This document shows positions 50,644 through 59,134 of a DNA stretch of 64,000 nt, in pieces. The notes beneath the pieces were generated by a model. The model was not told the DNA's origin, searched no databases, and saw nothing but the letters and a program-made list of their open reading frames with translations. This stretch comes from an uncultured Muribaculaceae bacterium (GTDB taxonomy: Bacteria > Bacteroidota > Bacteroidia > Bacteroidales > Muribaculaceae). Position 1 is the first letter of the stretch; every line of letters begins with the position of its first letter. Position numbers and translations under genes: made by a program. The stretch covers positions 1 through 64,000 of the forward strand of contig CAJTNN010000011.1 of assembly GCA_910577585.1 (NCBI GenBank). Reading direction: 5' to 3'.

Positions 50644-52221
50644 TTAAAGCTTGATGTTGCGCCAATCCTCGCCCATGGTGTCAGGAGCGTTGACTGTGGG
50701 GGTCTGGCTCTTCTGGTTCTCGCGGATTGAATATTGCTTGACATTGGTGGTCACAAAGTCGCTGAGCTCACCCAGGGTGACGTCGCCCATGTTCTGCTGC
50801 AGCTTCTTGAGCAGGAAGTAGGTAAACATGCCGTGGCCCTCCTGATTGTAGGCGAAGGCGGTCTCCTCGCCGGTGGCGGCGGTGAATACCACGAGGTTGC
50901 CTGCAGTCTGGGCCTTCTTCGGGGCGATAGCCACACCGCGGGCCGAGGCCATCATCTCACCCTCACGCTTCGAGCCGCTGAAGCAGGCGTCCATGAAGAG
51001 TACGGTGCCCTTGGTGGGCATTGAGGCCAGACGCTCGTAGAGCAGGTCGATTGAATATCCCGTCGAGGGGTCGGCGCCGTAGCCGTCCACCGGCAGCAGG
51101 AATGCATCCTTAGTGGCCTCGTCAGGCACACCATGTCCGGCATAGTAGACGATGAGGTTGATATTCCCCTCATAGGCGTTGGCAGTCTTGGCAAGCAGAT
51201 TGAGGCCGAAGCGCATGTCATTGAGCGTGGCGTCCTTGATGAGGCGCACATTGTTGGAGGGTATGCCCAGAGTCTTCTTCAGATAGAGTGAGAATACCTC
51301 GGCGTCATTGTTGGCGAAGGGCACCTTTGCCTCGCGGCTGTAATTCTCATTGCCAATCACCAGGGCGAATGTATTCTCGCGGTCGATGCCATCCATCACC
51401 GGAATCTTGAAATCAAGCTCAGAGATGAATCCCTGGTCAGAGCCGGCGTTGTCGGCCGGAGCAGCGTTTGCGGCCATCGCCTGCGAGGGCTGATTGAGGC
51501 CGAGCATCGCCAGCACCTCCTGGCTGCGTTCGAGAGGAGTGCGGATGAAGGGGTTGCCGCCGGGCATGCGGATATTGTCGGCTGAGATGAGGTCGACGAG
51601 CTTATGGTCTCCCTCGAAGGCGCCCATGGCCAGTTCGGTCCAGGTCTTGCCGAAGTCTACGGCCTCGAGCGGACGGCACTCGAAGAATGCGCCGCTGCCC
51701 ACCACCACGTCAGAGTGGAATATTACCTTCCCCAGTTCGCAGCGCATGAAGGCGCCATCGGCAAGGGTGGTCATTGTGGTCGGGAACTCGAGAGAGTCCT
51801 GGGCCACAGCGCTTGTGAAGGCTCCGAGGCCCACGCGCTTCACACCCTTCGGGATGGTGAGATCCTTGATTTTTGTGTTTTTGAAAGAGAAGTCGCCAAT
51901 CTCCACAAGTGTCGAGGGCAACTGCAGCTCAATCGGCTCAGTGCGCACGAACTTGTCGCCCACGGGCGAGAATGATTTGAAACCGATAGAGGTCACACCC
52001 TCTTCGATGACGACCTTCTTGACTTTTTGCCATTTTCCCTCCTTATACCAGGCCTCGACTTGAGGCGCGGTCCAGTCGGGCATCTGGCCGGTGCCGCTGA
52101 TAATCAGCGTCCCTTCGGGAGTGATGTCCCATTTCAATGTGGAGGTAAGCTTCTTAGGTTTGGCCTCCACGCCACCCGCTATCAAGAGCAGGGCGGTCAA
52201 GAGTAAAAGAATACGTTTCAT
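50644..52221 (-). CDS. Exported LRR-caspase (peptidase C14-like) protein
   Basis: The start is ATG 52221 (MKRILLLLTALLLIAGGVEA, signal peptide), giving 525 residues. The N-terminal half has BspA/LRR_5-type repeats (VVIEEGVTSIGFKSF, LQLPSTLVEIGDFSF, LTIPKGVKRVGLGAF, LEFPTTMTTLADGAF). The C-terminal half is a caspase-fold p20-type domain: FALVIGNENY, catalytic His363 in YYAGHGVPDE, catalytic Cys413 in FMDACFSGSKREGE, and GHGMFTYFLLKKLQ. Bacterial homologues cleave after Arg/Lys or Asp; specificity here is unknown. It starts the minus operon and lies divergently to the propeller/TPR-caspase operon. Its caspase domain and last 60 residues are clearly related to the 54574 gene product. Confidence 0.85.
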   Translation of the reverse strand: MKRILLLLTALLLIAGGVEAKPKKLTSTLKWDITPEGTLIISGTGQMPDWTAPQVEAWYKEGKWQKVKKVVIEEGVTSIGFKSFSPVGDKFVRTEPIELQLPSTLVEIGDFSFKNTKIKDLTIPKGVKRVGLGAFTSAVAQDSLEFPTTMTTLADGAFMRCELGKVIFHSDVVVGSGAFFECRPLEAVDFGKTWTELAMGAFEGDHKLVDLISADNIRMPGGNPFIRTPLERSQEVLAMLGLNQPSQAMAANAAPADNAGSDQGFISELDFKIPVMDGIDRENTFALVIGNENYSREAKVPFANNDAEVFSLYLKKTLGIPSNNVRLIKDATLNDMRFGLNLLAKTANAYEGNINLIVYYAGHGVPDEATKDAFLLPVDGYGADPSTGYSIDLLYERLASMPTKGTVLFMDACFSGSKREGEMMASARGVAIAPKKAQTAGNLVVFTAATGEETAFAYNQEGHGMFTYFLLKKLQQNMGDVTLGELSDFVTTNVKQYSIRENQKSQTPTVNAPDTMGEDWRNIKL

Positions 52222-52326
52222 AATGTGGCTGTTCACATTGGTTAGTTAGTGAAGTAGAGACCTTGCCCGGTGCAAGTGCAAGAGAGGGGATATCCCCTAA
52301 GGGGCACAATGGCATATCTCTTTGTG

Positions 52327-52356
52327 CAAAATTAACAAAAAAAAGTAGTCATGCCA
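52327..52356 (-). promoter_or_regulatory. Promoter of the LRR-caspase operon
   Basis: On the minus strand CTTG (TTG at 52356-52354), 20 bp later TAATTTTG (52334-52327), giving a start near 52320 and a leader of about 100 nt. Confidence 0.6.
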
Positions 52357-52374
52357 AGTTATAGGATTAAAAGT

Positions 52375-52405
52375 TTTGTCGTTTTTGACAGATTTATTAA
52401 CTTTG
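52375..52405 (+). promoter_or_regulatory. Promoter of the propeller-caspase operon
   Basis: TTTG (52375-52378), a 19-bp spacer, and TAACTTTG (52398-52405) match the consensus exactly. Together with the minus-strand promoter it makes a divergent control region of about 80 bp. Confidence 0.8.
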
Positions 52406-52468
52406 CATCTATACCATGGTCTCAATGTGGGATGGCAGCGAGGCCCCTAACCAACTAACCTACTTCAT

Positions 52469-54559
52469 ATGCAACTGAATCTTTACCCTGACATGCGCCA
52501 TGCTGCCGCGGCTCTGCTCGTGGCTCTGACCTTTGCCGGCGCCACAGCTCAGGAGACACAGCGCGACTACACCTTCCGCCGCGCCGAGACCCCCGAGATG
52601 GTGCGCCCCTATGCCACCACTGCCTACACCGCCGGACTCCACGACGTGCAGACCATGCGCGGCGACGTGCTGCATTCCTTAGGCAAAGACTCTGTCAAGA
52701 ATCTGCAGGTCAGCCCGGCCGGCAACCTGTTTATGCTTATCGACGCCAATAAGAAGGGTGAGCGCCATGCGGCTCTCCATAGCCTCCTGCAGGCTGATTT
52801 GCGCAAGGCCAAGTTTGATGCCAAACACCTCGGCACACCTCTCGCCGCCACCTTCACCCCCGATGCCCGCCGCATAGCAGTGGCCACCGACAAGGGTATC
52901 GTGATTCTCGAGCCCCGCAAACTCAAGCCCGTCGACCGCATCGACCTCGTGCCTATCAAGGCTGAGGAGATGCTTATCAGTCCCAACGGTTATTACCTCG
53001 TGCTGGTCAACGGCAAGGATATCGTGGTCTATAACTTCGAGGAGAAGAGAATCCGCACCCGCATCGATGCCGAAATCAAGGTCAATGATGTGGTCTTCAA
53101 TAATGATGCATCGGCCATGGCGGTGCTCACCTCTGATGGTCTGCTCTCAATCTACGACACACGCACCTTCGAGGTGCGCACCATGATCGACGACCTCGGC
53201 GATGCCCTGGCTTGCGATTTCAATTCTGACGGCAAGTATATAGCCGTGGCCACCTCGCCAGCCGACATCGAGATTATCAACCTCGTGCGCACCACCGACC
53301 GCCGCCATATCGACGTGGAGGCCGAAGGGATGCGCGACCTGGCATTTCTCGAGGATGCCGAGCATAAACCCTTGCTGGCATTCGGCGCCGAGAAGGCCCT
53401 TAATGCACGTCGTATCACCGACCTCGAGCCCTATTATTCGCGCCTCGTGAGCGATGCAGTCGATGAGCAGATGGCCTCATGGCTCAAGATGCAGCCGGGT
53501 GAGACGATGGAGGAGTATCAGCTCCGTGTCAACGATGAGTCTATCCGCAAGCAGCGCCGCCTCATCGAGGATAACATCTCGACCACTCTGGCCGGCGACA
53601 TGCTGGCCATGTCAAACATATCACTCGGCAACTACGACCGCCAGAACGGCGTGCTGGCCGTGGAGTTCGATAATCTGCCGCAGATCTATCTGCCGGTGCC
53701 GGAGGCTGATGTGGCCTCGATTACCTCGGCGGCCGACCTCACAGTCTCTGACGCACAGTATGGTGTGCTCCCAGACGACAGCTTCGAGCTCATCTACGCC
53801 CGATTCCTCAATAACAAGGATGGCAAGGAGTATATCTACGACAATCTTGACCGCCGACCGATGGAGATGCTGGGGGGCGACACCGACTTTGTGTCGCTCG
53901 ACATCATCCGCCAGCAGCAGATGGAGGAGATTCGCCTCCAGGAGGTCAAGCAGCAGGTTGTGGCCGAGGCAAAGAAGAACAACGTGATATCCGACCATAC
54001 CAACATCACGGTCGATTCGCAGGTAGTGCCGGCTTATGATGCCGATGGCAATAAGATTCTGAACTATCTGGTGAAATTCACCTATCAGGTAGAGCCGGAG
54101 TTCTCGGCTGTAGAGGACTTCAAGCCGGGCAAATACAGCATCTCAGAGTCGGGCGCTGCCACCTCGATGCTCAATATCGTGAAACAGGCCTTCGAGGGTG
54201 ATTTCGCGCAGTATCTCAAGGCGGGCAAACGCCTGAATGTGAGCATCTCGGGTACCGCTGACGCCACTCCGATCGTGCGCGGCATACCCTACGACGGTTC
54301 GCTGGGCGAATTCGACCAGGAACCTGTCACAATCGATGGCCAGCTCACCACCCTGAGTGTCAACCAGCGCGACGGCATCAAGACCAACGAGCAGCTTGCC
54401 TTCCTGCGTGCTGCGGCCGTGAAGGACTATCTCACCCGCAACGTCGAGGCTCTTTCGGGCATGGACACCCGCTATGATTACAACGTCGGGGTAAGCAAGG
54501 ACAAGGGCTCGGAGTTCCGCCGCATCACGGCTGAATTCACATTTGTCGATGCCTTCTGA
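52469..54559 (+). CDS. Exported beta-propeller protein with OmpA-like C-terminal domain
   Basis: The 696-residue protein has a signal peptide (MRHAAAALLVALTFAGATAQ; ATG 52469 or 52493). WD40-like propeller blades span about 75-320 (NLQVSPAGNLFMLIDANKKG; ATFTPDARRIAVATDKGIVIL; DVVFNNDASAMAVLTSDGLL; ACDFNSDGKYIAVATS). A module of about 120 residues (METMEEYQLRVNDES-like EEYQLRV, then YDRQNGVLAVEF and YLPVPEA) also occurs in the TPR-caspase protein. The end (LNVSISGTADATPIVRGIPY, NEQLAFLRAAAVKDYLT) resembles OmpA-type peptidoglycan-associated domains. It is the first gene of the plus operon, 14 nt before the TPR-caspase gene. A scaffold role at the cell wall is inferred. Confidence 0.75.
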   Translation: MQLNLYPDMRHAAAALLVALTFAGATAQETQRDYTFRRAETPEMVRPYATTAYTAGLHDVQTMRGDVLHSLGKDSVKNLQVSPAGNLFMLIDANKKGERHAALHSLLQADLRKAKFDAKHLGTPLAATFTPDARRIAVATDKGIVILEPRKLKPVDRIDLVPIKAEEMLISPNGYYLVLVNGKDIVVYNFEEKRIRTRIDAEIKVNDVVFNNDASAMAVLTSDGLLSIYDTRTFEVRTMIDDLGDALACDFNSDGKYIAVATSPADIEIINLVRTTDRRHIDVEAEGMRDLAFLEDAEHKPLLAFGAEKALNARRITDLEPYYSRLVSDAVDEQMASWLKMQPGETMEEYQLRVNDESIRKQRRLIEDNISTTLAGDMLAMSNISLGNYDRQNGVLAVEFDNLPQIYLPVPEADVASITSAADLTVSDAQYGVLPDDSFELIYARFLNNKDGKEYIYDNLDRRPMEMLGGDTDFVSLDIIRQQQMEEIRLQEVKQQVVAEAKKNNVISDHTNITVDSQVVPAYDADGNKILNYLVKFTYQVEPEFSAVEDFKPGKYSISESGAATSMLNIVKQAFEGDFAQYLKAGKRLNVSISGTADATPIVRGIPYDGSLGEFDQEPVTIDGQLTTLSVNQRDGIKTNEQLAFLRAAAVKDYLTRNVEALSGMDTRYDYNVGVSKDKGSEFRRITAEFTFVDAF

Positions 54560-54573
54560 TTTATTTATTGATA

Positions 54574-57183
54574 ATGAGAAATCTGACAATATTCACTATC
54601 GCCTCGCTGATGGGGCTGACAGCAGCCGCCACCATCACTCTCGGCTCTCCTGACACCGCTCCGTCCGGAGCGGTGGCGGGGGCTGAGGTGTGCGACTCGC
54701 TGACCTCGGCTGAGGGTGATTCCATAATAGTGCGTTCTGAAGCGGAGGTGCGTGGCGAGCGGGCCTCTGAGCTTTATAAGACTGTGAAGTTCATGCTTTA
54801 TGAGGGTGAGCTGGAGTCGAACCTGTATCCGGCGGCCTATGAGGCCAATGAGGCTGCGATGGCCGCCCTGGAGGTGGCTGAGCTGCAGGCCGACATCGAC
54901 CGTGCCACAAGCATCATCGTCGACCTCAATCCTCTCATGGCCCATGGCGCTGTGTATTACTCCGGTCAAGGCGATTCCGGGCGCCAGGCTGACTTCGCGC
55001 GCGCTTATGTCGATGCGCAGAGTATGCCGAGGTTGAGCGCGGCGCCGTTCCAGCGCGATGAGCGCCTCTTCCCGCAGTTGGCTTATTGCGCTGCTTACGG
55101 CGCCACACAGGCTCAGGACACTGAGGCCGCCAAACGCTATTTCCGGCTCTATCTCGACTCGGGCGATGAGGCGCAGCGCCAGAATGTGATTAAGTATTAT
55201 GCGCAGGCTTGTCTGGTGTCGGGCGATTATGAGGAGGGACTGACCGTTCTCGAGGATGGCACAGTTCGCTATCCCACTGACATGCAGATGCTGACCCTGG
55301 CCATCCAGACCTGTCTTGACGGCAAACTCACCCACCGCATGCAGCCGCTGCTCGACAAGGCGTTGGCTCTGAACCCGAATGAGGAGAAACTTATCAATCT
55401 CCAGGCGCAGCTGCTTGAGCGGGCCGGAGAGTATGGCCCGGCGGTAGACCAATATCTGCGTCTGGCCGAAACCCACCCCAACAGTCTCGAAATCAATCAG
55501 GCGCTGGCCCGATGCTACTATAATCTGGGGGCCTCGCACTATAATGCCTCCATCATGGAGGAGGATGAGAAGGCTGCCACACGCCATCGCCGCCAGTCGC
55601 GCACGTATTTCAACTCGGCTGTCAACGCGCTCGGTCATGTGCTGGCCAACACCCCTTCCGACATGACCTTTCTGCGGGCTTTGGCTTCGGCCTACGCCGC
55701 GCTGGGCGACCGCGATAACTTCGATGAGACGAATAAGAAGATCATGGCGTTCGGAGGTCAGGGTGTGGCGTTCAACTCGATGCCTGTCATGATCGCTGCC
55801 GAGGGAGGGGCTGATGCCGCACAGAGCGCAATCCCAGCCTCGACGGCTGCCAAGGTGCCGACTTTCGAAGAGTTTGCGGCTCCGCTCATCACCGAACAAC
55901 TCGGCCAGTGGGCCCGACGCGGTGAGTTTGAGAAAATCGACGACTACCGCAAGCGCCTTAATTCAGGTGGAGCGGAGACCCGATATGAGCAGTTGCTTAA
56001 GCAGGCAGAACGGGAATATCTCGAGAAGTATGCATCGCGCCTGGTGGTGACCGACATGCGGCTCTCACCCTACGACCCCGACAATGAGGTCTACCGCATC
56101 GACACCCCCTATGGGGTTACTACAGTGCGCGTGCCGGTAAAGAATCAGGAGGCCGAGGGCTTCAAGGCCGGCTGGGCATCGGCCCAACTGCGCACTCCGC
56201 GCTTCATCATCCGCGACAATAAGCCGGTGCTGAGCTCAATCACTTATGTGGTCAACGGCAAGAAGTATGAATATAATGCCGAGGATGCGGCCAACTATCA
56301 GACTCCGCACGTGTATGTGGATCTGGCCGGGATACTCAATCCTGGCGACGACACATCGGGCGGAGCCGACGACACAGCGCCTGTCGCGGTGTTTATCGAT
56401 TCTGACGTGGATGTCAACATACCGGTCACCGGCAAGAAGGCCGGCAACCTATTTGCTCTGATTATAGCCAATGAGCATTACGCGCAGGCCGATGACGTGT
56501 TTGGCGCGCTCCATGATGGCGACACTTTCCGCAAATATTGCGCCCGCACACTGGGTGTGCCTGAAGAGAATATAGTGGCTGTCAATAATGCTACTGGCAA
56601 TCAGGTGCGCGATGCGTTGGCGCGTTTGTCGCGCAAGGTGAAGGGTGCCGGACCGGATGCCGAGGCTATCGTCTTCTATGCCGGTCATGGGCTGCCCGAT
56701 GAGCAGACCATGGAGGCCTATATGATGCCGGTGGATGCCAATCCGCTGCTGATGACAACCATGATACCGATGAAGGAGTTCTACTCCACGCTCGGCGACA
56801 TGCAGGCAGCCTCGACTTCGGTGTTTGTGGATGCCTGCTTCAGCGGCACCGACCGCGACGGCTCGATGATCAACAAGGCGCGCGGTGTGGCGTTCGCCAC
56901 ACGTCCGGCCACAGCAGAGGGGAACATGTTTATCCTCACAGCTGCCTCGGCCAAGGAGACTGCGATGCCATACAGGGAGAAGGGCCACGGCCTCTTCTCA
57001 TACTTCCTGCTCAAGAAGCTCCAGGAGTCGAAGGGGAACACCTCGCTGCGTCAGCTGGCCGATGATGTCATCAAGAATGTGCGTCAGGCAGCTGAGACTG
57101 TGAATGGCAAACCGCAGACTCCCACCGTGGCCACCTCGGGCACCCTCTCGACCTCATGGGACTCGAAGAAGCTTAAACCCTAA
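54574..57183 (+). CDS. Exported TPR-caspase (peptidase C14-like) protein
   Basis: The start ATG 54574 gives 869 residues: MRNLTIFTIASLMGLTAAAT (signal peptide). Helical TPR-like repeats run through about 65-400 (AKRYFRLYLDSGDEAQRQNV, ACLVSGDYEEGLTVLEDG, EKLINLQAQLLERAGEYGPA). A module shared with the propeller protein follows at about 440-580 (FEKIDDYRKRLN...YDPDNEVYRIDTPYG...VRVPVKNQEA). The C-terminal caspase-fold domain has FALIIANEHY, His705 in FYAGHGLPDE and Cys755 in FVDACFSGTDRDG, and ends SKKLKP. Both catalytic residues are present. His and Cys are 50 apart, as in the LRR-caspase. The two caspases therefore share the enzyme and differ in N-terminal modules. Confidence 0.85.
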   Translation: MRNLTIFTIASLMGLTAAATITLGSPDTAPSGAVAGAEVCDSLTSAEGDSIIVRSEAEVRGERASELYKTVKFMLYEGELESNLYPAAYEANEAAMAALEVAELQADIDRATSIIVDLNPLMAHGAVYYSGQGDSGRQADFARAYVDAQSMPRLSAAPFQRDERLFPQLAYCAAYGATQAQDTEAAKRYFRLYLDSGDEAQRQNVIKYYAQACLVSGDYEEGLTVLEDGTVRYPTDMQMLTLAIQTCLDGKLTHRMQPLLDKALALNPNEEKLINLQAQLLERAGEYGPAVDQYLRLAETHPNSLEINQALARCYYNLGASHYNASIMEEDEKAATRHRRQSRTYFNSAVNALGHVLANTPSDMTFLRALASAYAALGDRDNFDETNKKIMAFGGQGVAFNSMPVMIAAEGGADAAQSAIPASTAAKVPTFEEFAAPLITEQLGQWARRGEFEKIDDYRKRLNSGGAETRYEQLLKQAEREYLEKYASRLVVTDMRLSPYDPDNEVYRIDTPYGVTTVRVPVKNQEAEGFKAGWASAQLRTPRFIIRDNKPVLSSITYVVNGKKYEYNAEDAANYQTPHVYVDLAGILNPGDDTSGGADDTAPVAVFIDSDVDVNIPVTGKKAGNLFALIIANEHYAQADDVFGALHDGDTFRKYCARTLGVPEENIVAVNNATGNQVRDALARLSRKVKGAGPDAEAIVFYAGHGLPDEQTMEAYMMPVDANPLLMTTMIPMKEFYSTLGDMQAASTSVFVDACFSGTDRDGSMINKARGVAFATRPATAEGNMFILTAASAKETAMPYREKGHGLFSYFLLKKLQESKGNTSLRQLADDVIKNVRQAAETVNGKPQTPTVATSGTLSTSWDSKKLKP

Positions 57184-57202
57184 GCCAACACTTCGGAGAT
57201 TG

Positions 57203-57250
57203 AAGTATCTCTCAAAAATTAGCAACTGTTTAAGCTTTTGAGATATACTT
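57203..57250 (+). repeat. Intra-operon hairpin related to the one at 2611-2662
   Basis: AAGTATCTCTCAAAA pairs with TTTTGAGATATACTT across a 17-nt loop. It lies between the TPR-caspase and DUF4384 genes and could attenuate transcription or protect the upstream message. Confidence 0.55.
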
Positions 57251-57300
57251 ACCATCCCACTCGTCTGAACGACCAATACTGAATAACTTATACGTTAATC

Positions 57301-58212
57301 ATGAAACTCAATCTAATCCCCCGCCTCTGCGTGATGCTGCTGTGCCTCATGGGCATGGTGTCGGCTGCCAAGGCCGACGATGTGAAGACCGTAGAGGGTG
57401 AGTACACTTTTCTCGGCGGTGGACGCCACTCTCCCGCCGAGTGCAAGCGGCTGGCTGCCGAGGGTGCCCGAATTGAGGCACTGAAAAAGGAGTTCGGCGT
57501 CATCGTAGGCCAGAATGTAATGCAGACCGAGCACATTGATGGCGATTCTGAATCGACTCATTTCCTCTCGCTATCTTTCTCTGAAGTGAAGGGTGAATGG
57601 CTCGGCGATATCGGTGAACCTGAATATGACATCAGTCTCGATGATGATGCCACGCTGGTGGTGAAGTGCAAGGTCAAGGGACGCGCGAAGGCCCTGAGCA
57701 ACCGTGCCTCTGAGTTCGAGTCGCTCGTGCTGCGCAACGGCACTGACCAACGCAATGCCGACACCGATTTCCGCCATGGCGACCGGATGTATCTCTACTT
57801 CTCGGCGCCTGTCAACGGCTATCTGGCGGTATTCCTGGCTGATGAGGCCGACAATGTGTTTGCGATTCTTCCCTACGCCACAGGCGGAGTCAATGAGATT
57901 CGCACCAAGAAGGGCTACGACTACGTATTCTTCGACCCGCGCCGTGGCAATGACTTCGGCACAGTCGATGAACTCATAATGACCGCCCCTGAGGGTGAGG
58001 AATACAATAAGGTCTACGTGGTATTCTCGCCTGAACCCTTCTCGCCCCCGGCAGTGAAGTTTAAGTATGCAGGCGCACCTCCGTCGACCGATGCCGAGGA
58101 GTTCTCGAAATGGCTCGTCAAGGCTCGCCGCAACGACGACCGTATGGGAGTCAAGTCGATGAATCTGCGCATCTCCCCCTCAGGGAAGAAGACTGAGAAA
58201 ATGAGATACTGA
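57301..58212 (+). CDS. Exported DUF4384 protein
   Basis: This 303-residue protein has a signal peptide (PRLCVMLLCLMGMVSAAKA). An N-terminal domain (EGEYTFLGGGRHSPAECKRLAAEGARIEALKKEFGVI) resembles the SIMPL/LPP20-like regions that often precede DUF4384. The DUF4384 part is HGDRMYLYFSAPVNGYLAVFLADEADNVFAILPY. In other bacteria DUF4384 is repeatedly fused or adjacent to caspase-family domains, and here it sits 117 nt after the TPR-caspase gene. The role is unknown; it may sense or bind something for the caspase proteins. A hairpin precedes it and a 15-bp motif copy follows. Confidence 0.75.
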   Translation: MKLNLIPRLCVMLLCLMGMVSAAKADDVKTVEGEYTFLGGGRHSPAECKRLAAEGARIEALKKEFGVIVGQNVMQTEHIDGDSESTHFLSLSFSEVKGEWLGDIGEPEYDISLDDDATLVVKCKVKGRAKALSNRASEFESLVLRNGTDQRNADTDFRHGDRMYLYFSAPVNGYLAVFLADEADNVFAILPYATGGVNEIRTKKGYDYVFFDPRRGNDFGTVDELIMTAPEGEEYNKVYVVFSPEPFSPPAVKFKYAGAPPSTDAEEFSKWLVKARRNDDRMGVKSMNLRISPSGKKTEKMRY

Positions 58213-58237
58213 GGTTGGTGTGACTTTTTTACGGAAA

Positions 58238-58252
58238 AGTTTAAACAACTTC
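58238..58252 (+). repeat. Solo copy of AGTTTAAACAACTTC between DUF4384 and the next gene
   Basis: An exact copy, preceded by TTTACGGAAA, close to the TTTCGTAAAA that precedes it in the full-length elements. It lies 52 nt before the ATG at 58304. Confidence 0.8.
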
Positions 58253-58303
58253 TTTAGCAACCGTTATTCCGATAAACGTTTAACCACATAAAATCCTTAC
58301 ATT

Positions 58304-58930
58304 ATGAAAAAGATTATTATGATTCTGATGGCCTTCGTAATGATGGCCCCGGTGTATGCCGACACCGCCAAACAGCTCAACAAGGAGCTCGAGAAAGAGT
58401 ACAAGAAGAAACTCAAACAATACAAGAAGGAGAAGTGGAATGTGGTGGGAAGCCGCACCATGGAGGTGAGCCTTCTGAAGCACTATGAGCTTCTCAACAA
58501 CGACCAGGAGGATGCACGCGAAATCGTGGGCATGTCGCGCACCAAGACCAAGAACAATGGCTATCAGGCTGCATCCAACAATGCGATGATCTCGTATGCA
58601 TCGCAGGCCGGTTCGGCTCTGAAGGGTCGTGCGATGACCGACATCTTTGCCGATGGCGCCAACACTGATGCTGAGTTCGACCACTTCTTTGCCGCTTACG
58701 AGCGTCTGGTGGAGAAGGAGATCCGCGGCGAGATGCAGGAGAGCTTCGCTCTGGTGAAGACTCTGCCCGACGGCACTTATGAGTTTGAGGTGTTCTACGT
58801 GGTGAGCGAGAGCAAGGCTGCCAAGGCACGCCAGCGTGCGCTCGAGGGTGCGCTGAAGGATAGCGAGGCTGCCCAGAAGTATGCTGAGAAGCTTGCCGGA
58901 TTTGTCAATGAGGGCTTCAAGCAGATGTAA
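58304..58930 (+). CDS. Small exported protein at the end of the caspase operon
   Basis: This 208-residue protein has a signal peptide (MKKIIMILMAFVMMAPVYA). It starts with a highly charged helix (KQLNKELEKEYKKKLKQYKK) followed by KWNVVGSRTMEVSLLKHYELL. The C-terminal part (IRGEMQESFALVKTLPDGTYEFEVFYVVSES) looks like the LPP20/SIMPL-type domain of the DUF4384 neighbours. I do not recognise the family. It is the last gene before a terminator and is probably part of the same operon. A role as an exported accessory is inferred. Confidence 0.7.
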   Translation: MKKIIMILMAFVMMAPVYADTAKQLNKELEKEYKKKLKQYKKEKWNVVGSRTMEVSLLKHYELLNNDQEDAREIVGMSRTKTKNNGYQAASNNAMISYASQAGSALKGRAMTDIFADGANTDAEFDHFFAAYERLVEKEIRGEMQESFALVKTLPDGTYEFEVFYVVSESKAAKARQRALEGALKDSEAAQKYAEKLAGFVNEGFKQM

Positions 58931-58960
58931 TACTTCCTTAACTGGTGTAACTCGATATAA

Positions 58961-58994
58961 AGCTCTATACAGATATTAGCTCTATACAGATATT
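58961..58994 (+). repeat. Perfect 17-bp tandem duplication
   Basis: AGCTCTATACAGATATT occurs twice with no spacer (58961-58977 and 58978-58994), just before the operon terminator. Confidence 0.9.
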
Positions 58995-59001
58995 AATGCG
59001 G

Positions 59002-59041
59002 AATTGCCCGGTGCCCCTTTTGTTGGGCGCCGGGCAATTAT
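59002..59041 (+). terminator. Terminator of the plus-strand caspase operon
   Basis: AATTGCCCGGTGCCC pairs with GGGCGCCGGGCAATT around a short loop and is followed by ATTCTCTTTTTC, a strong rho-independent terminator. Confidence 0.88.
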
Positions 59042-59134
59042 TCTCTTTTTCCCGCTTTCTTTTTTGGGGAGGGAGATTTTTTACTATTCACTTCGTTCAT
59101 AGCACAATGGGATATCGCGCTATTGACTTGCGCA

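Noticed and set aside
54565..55899. A 444-codon frame antisense to the TPR-caspase gene
   Set aside because: Shadow of the caspase gene, no signal or motif. Likewise for the long antisense frames at 1000-1842, 4929-6053 and 13639-14733.
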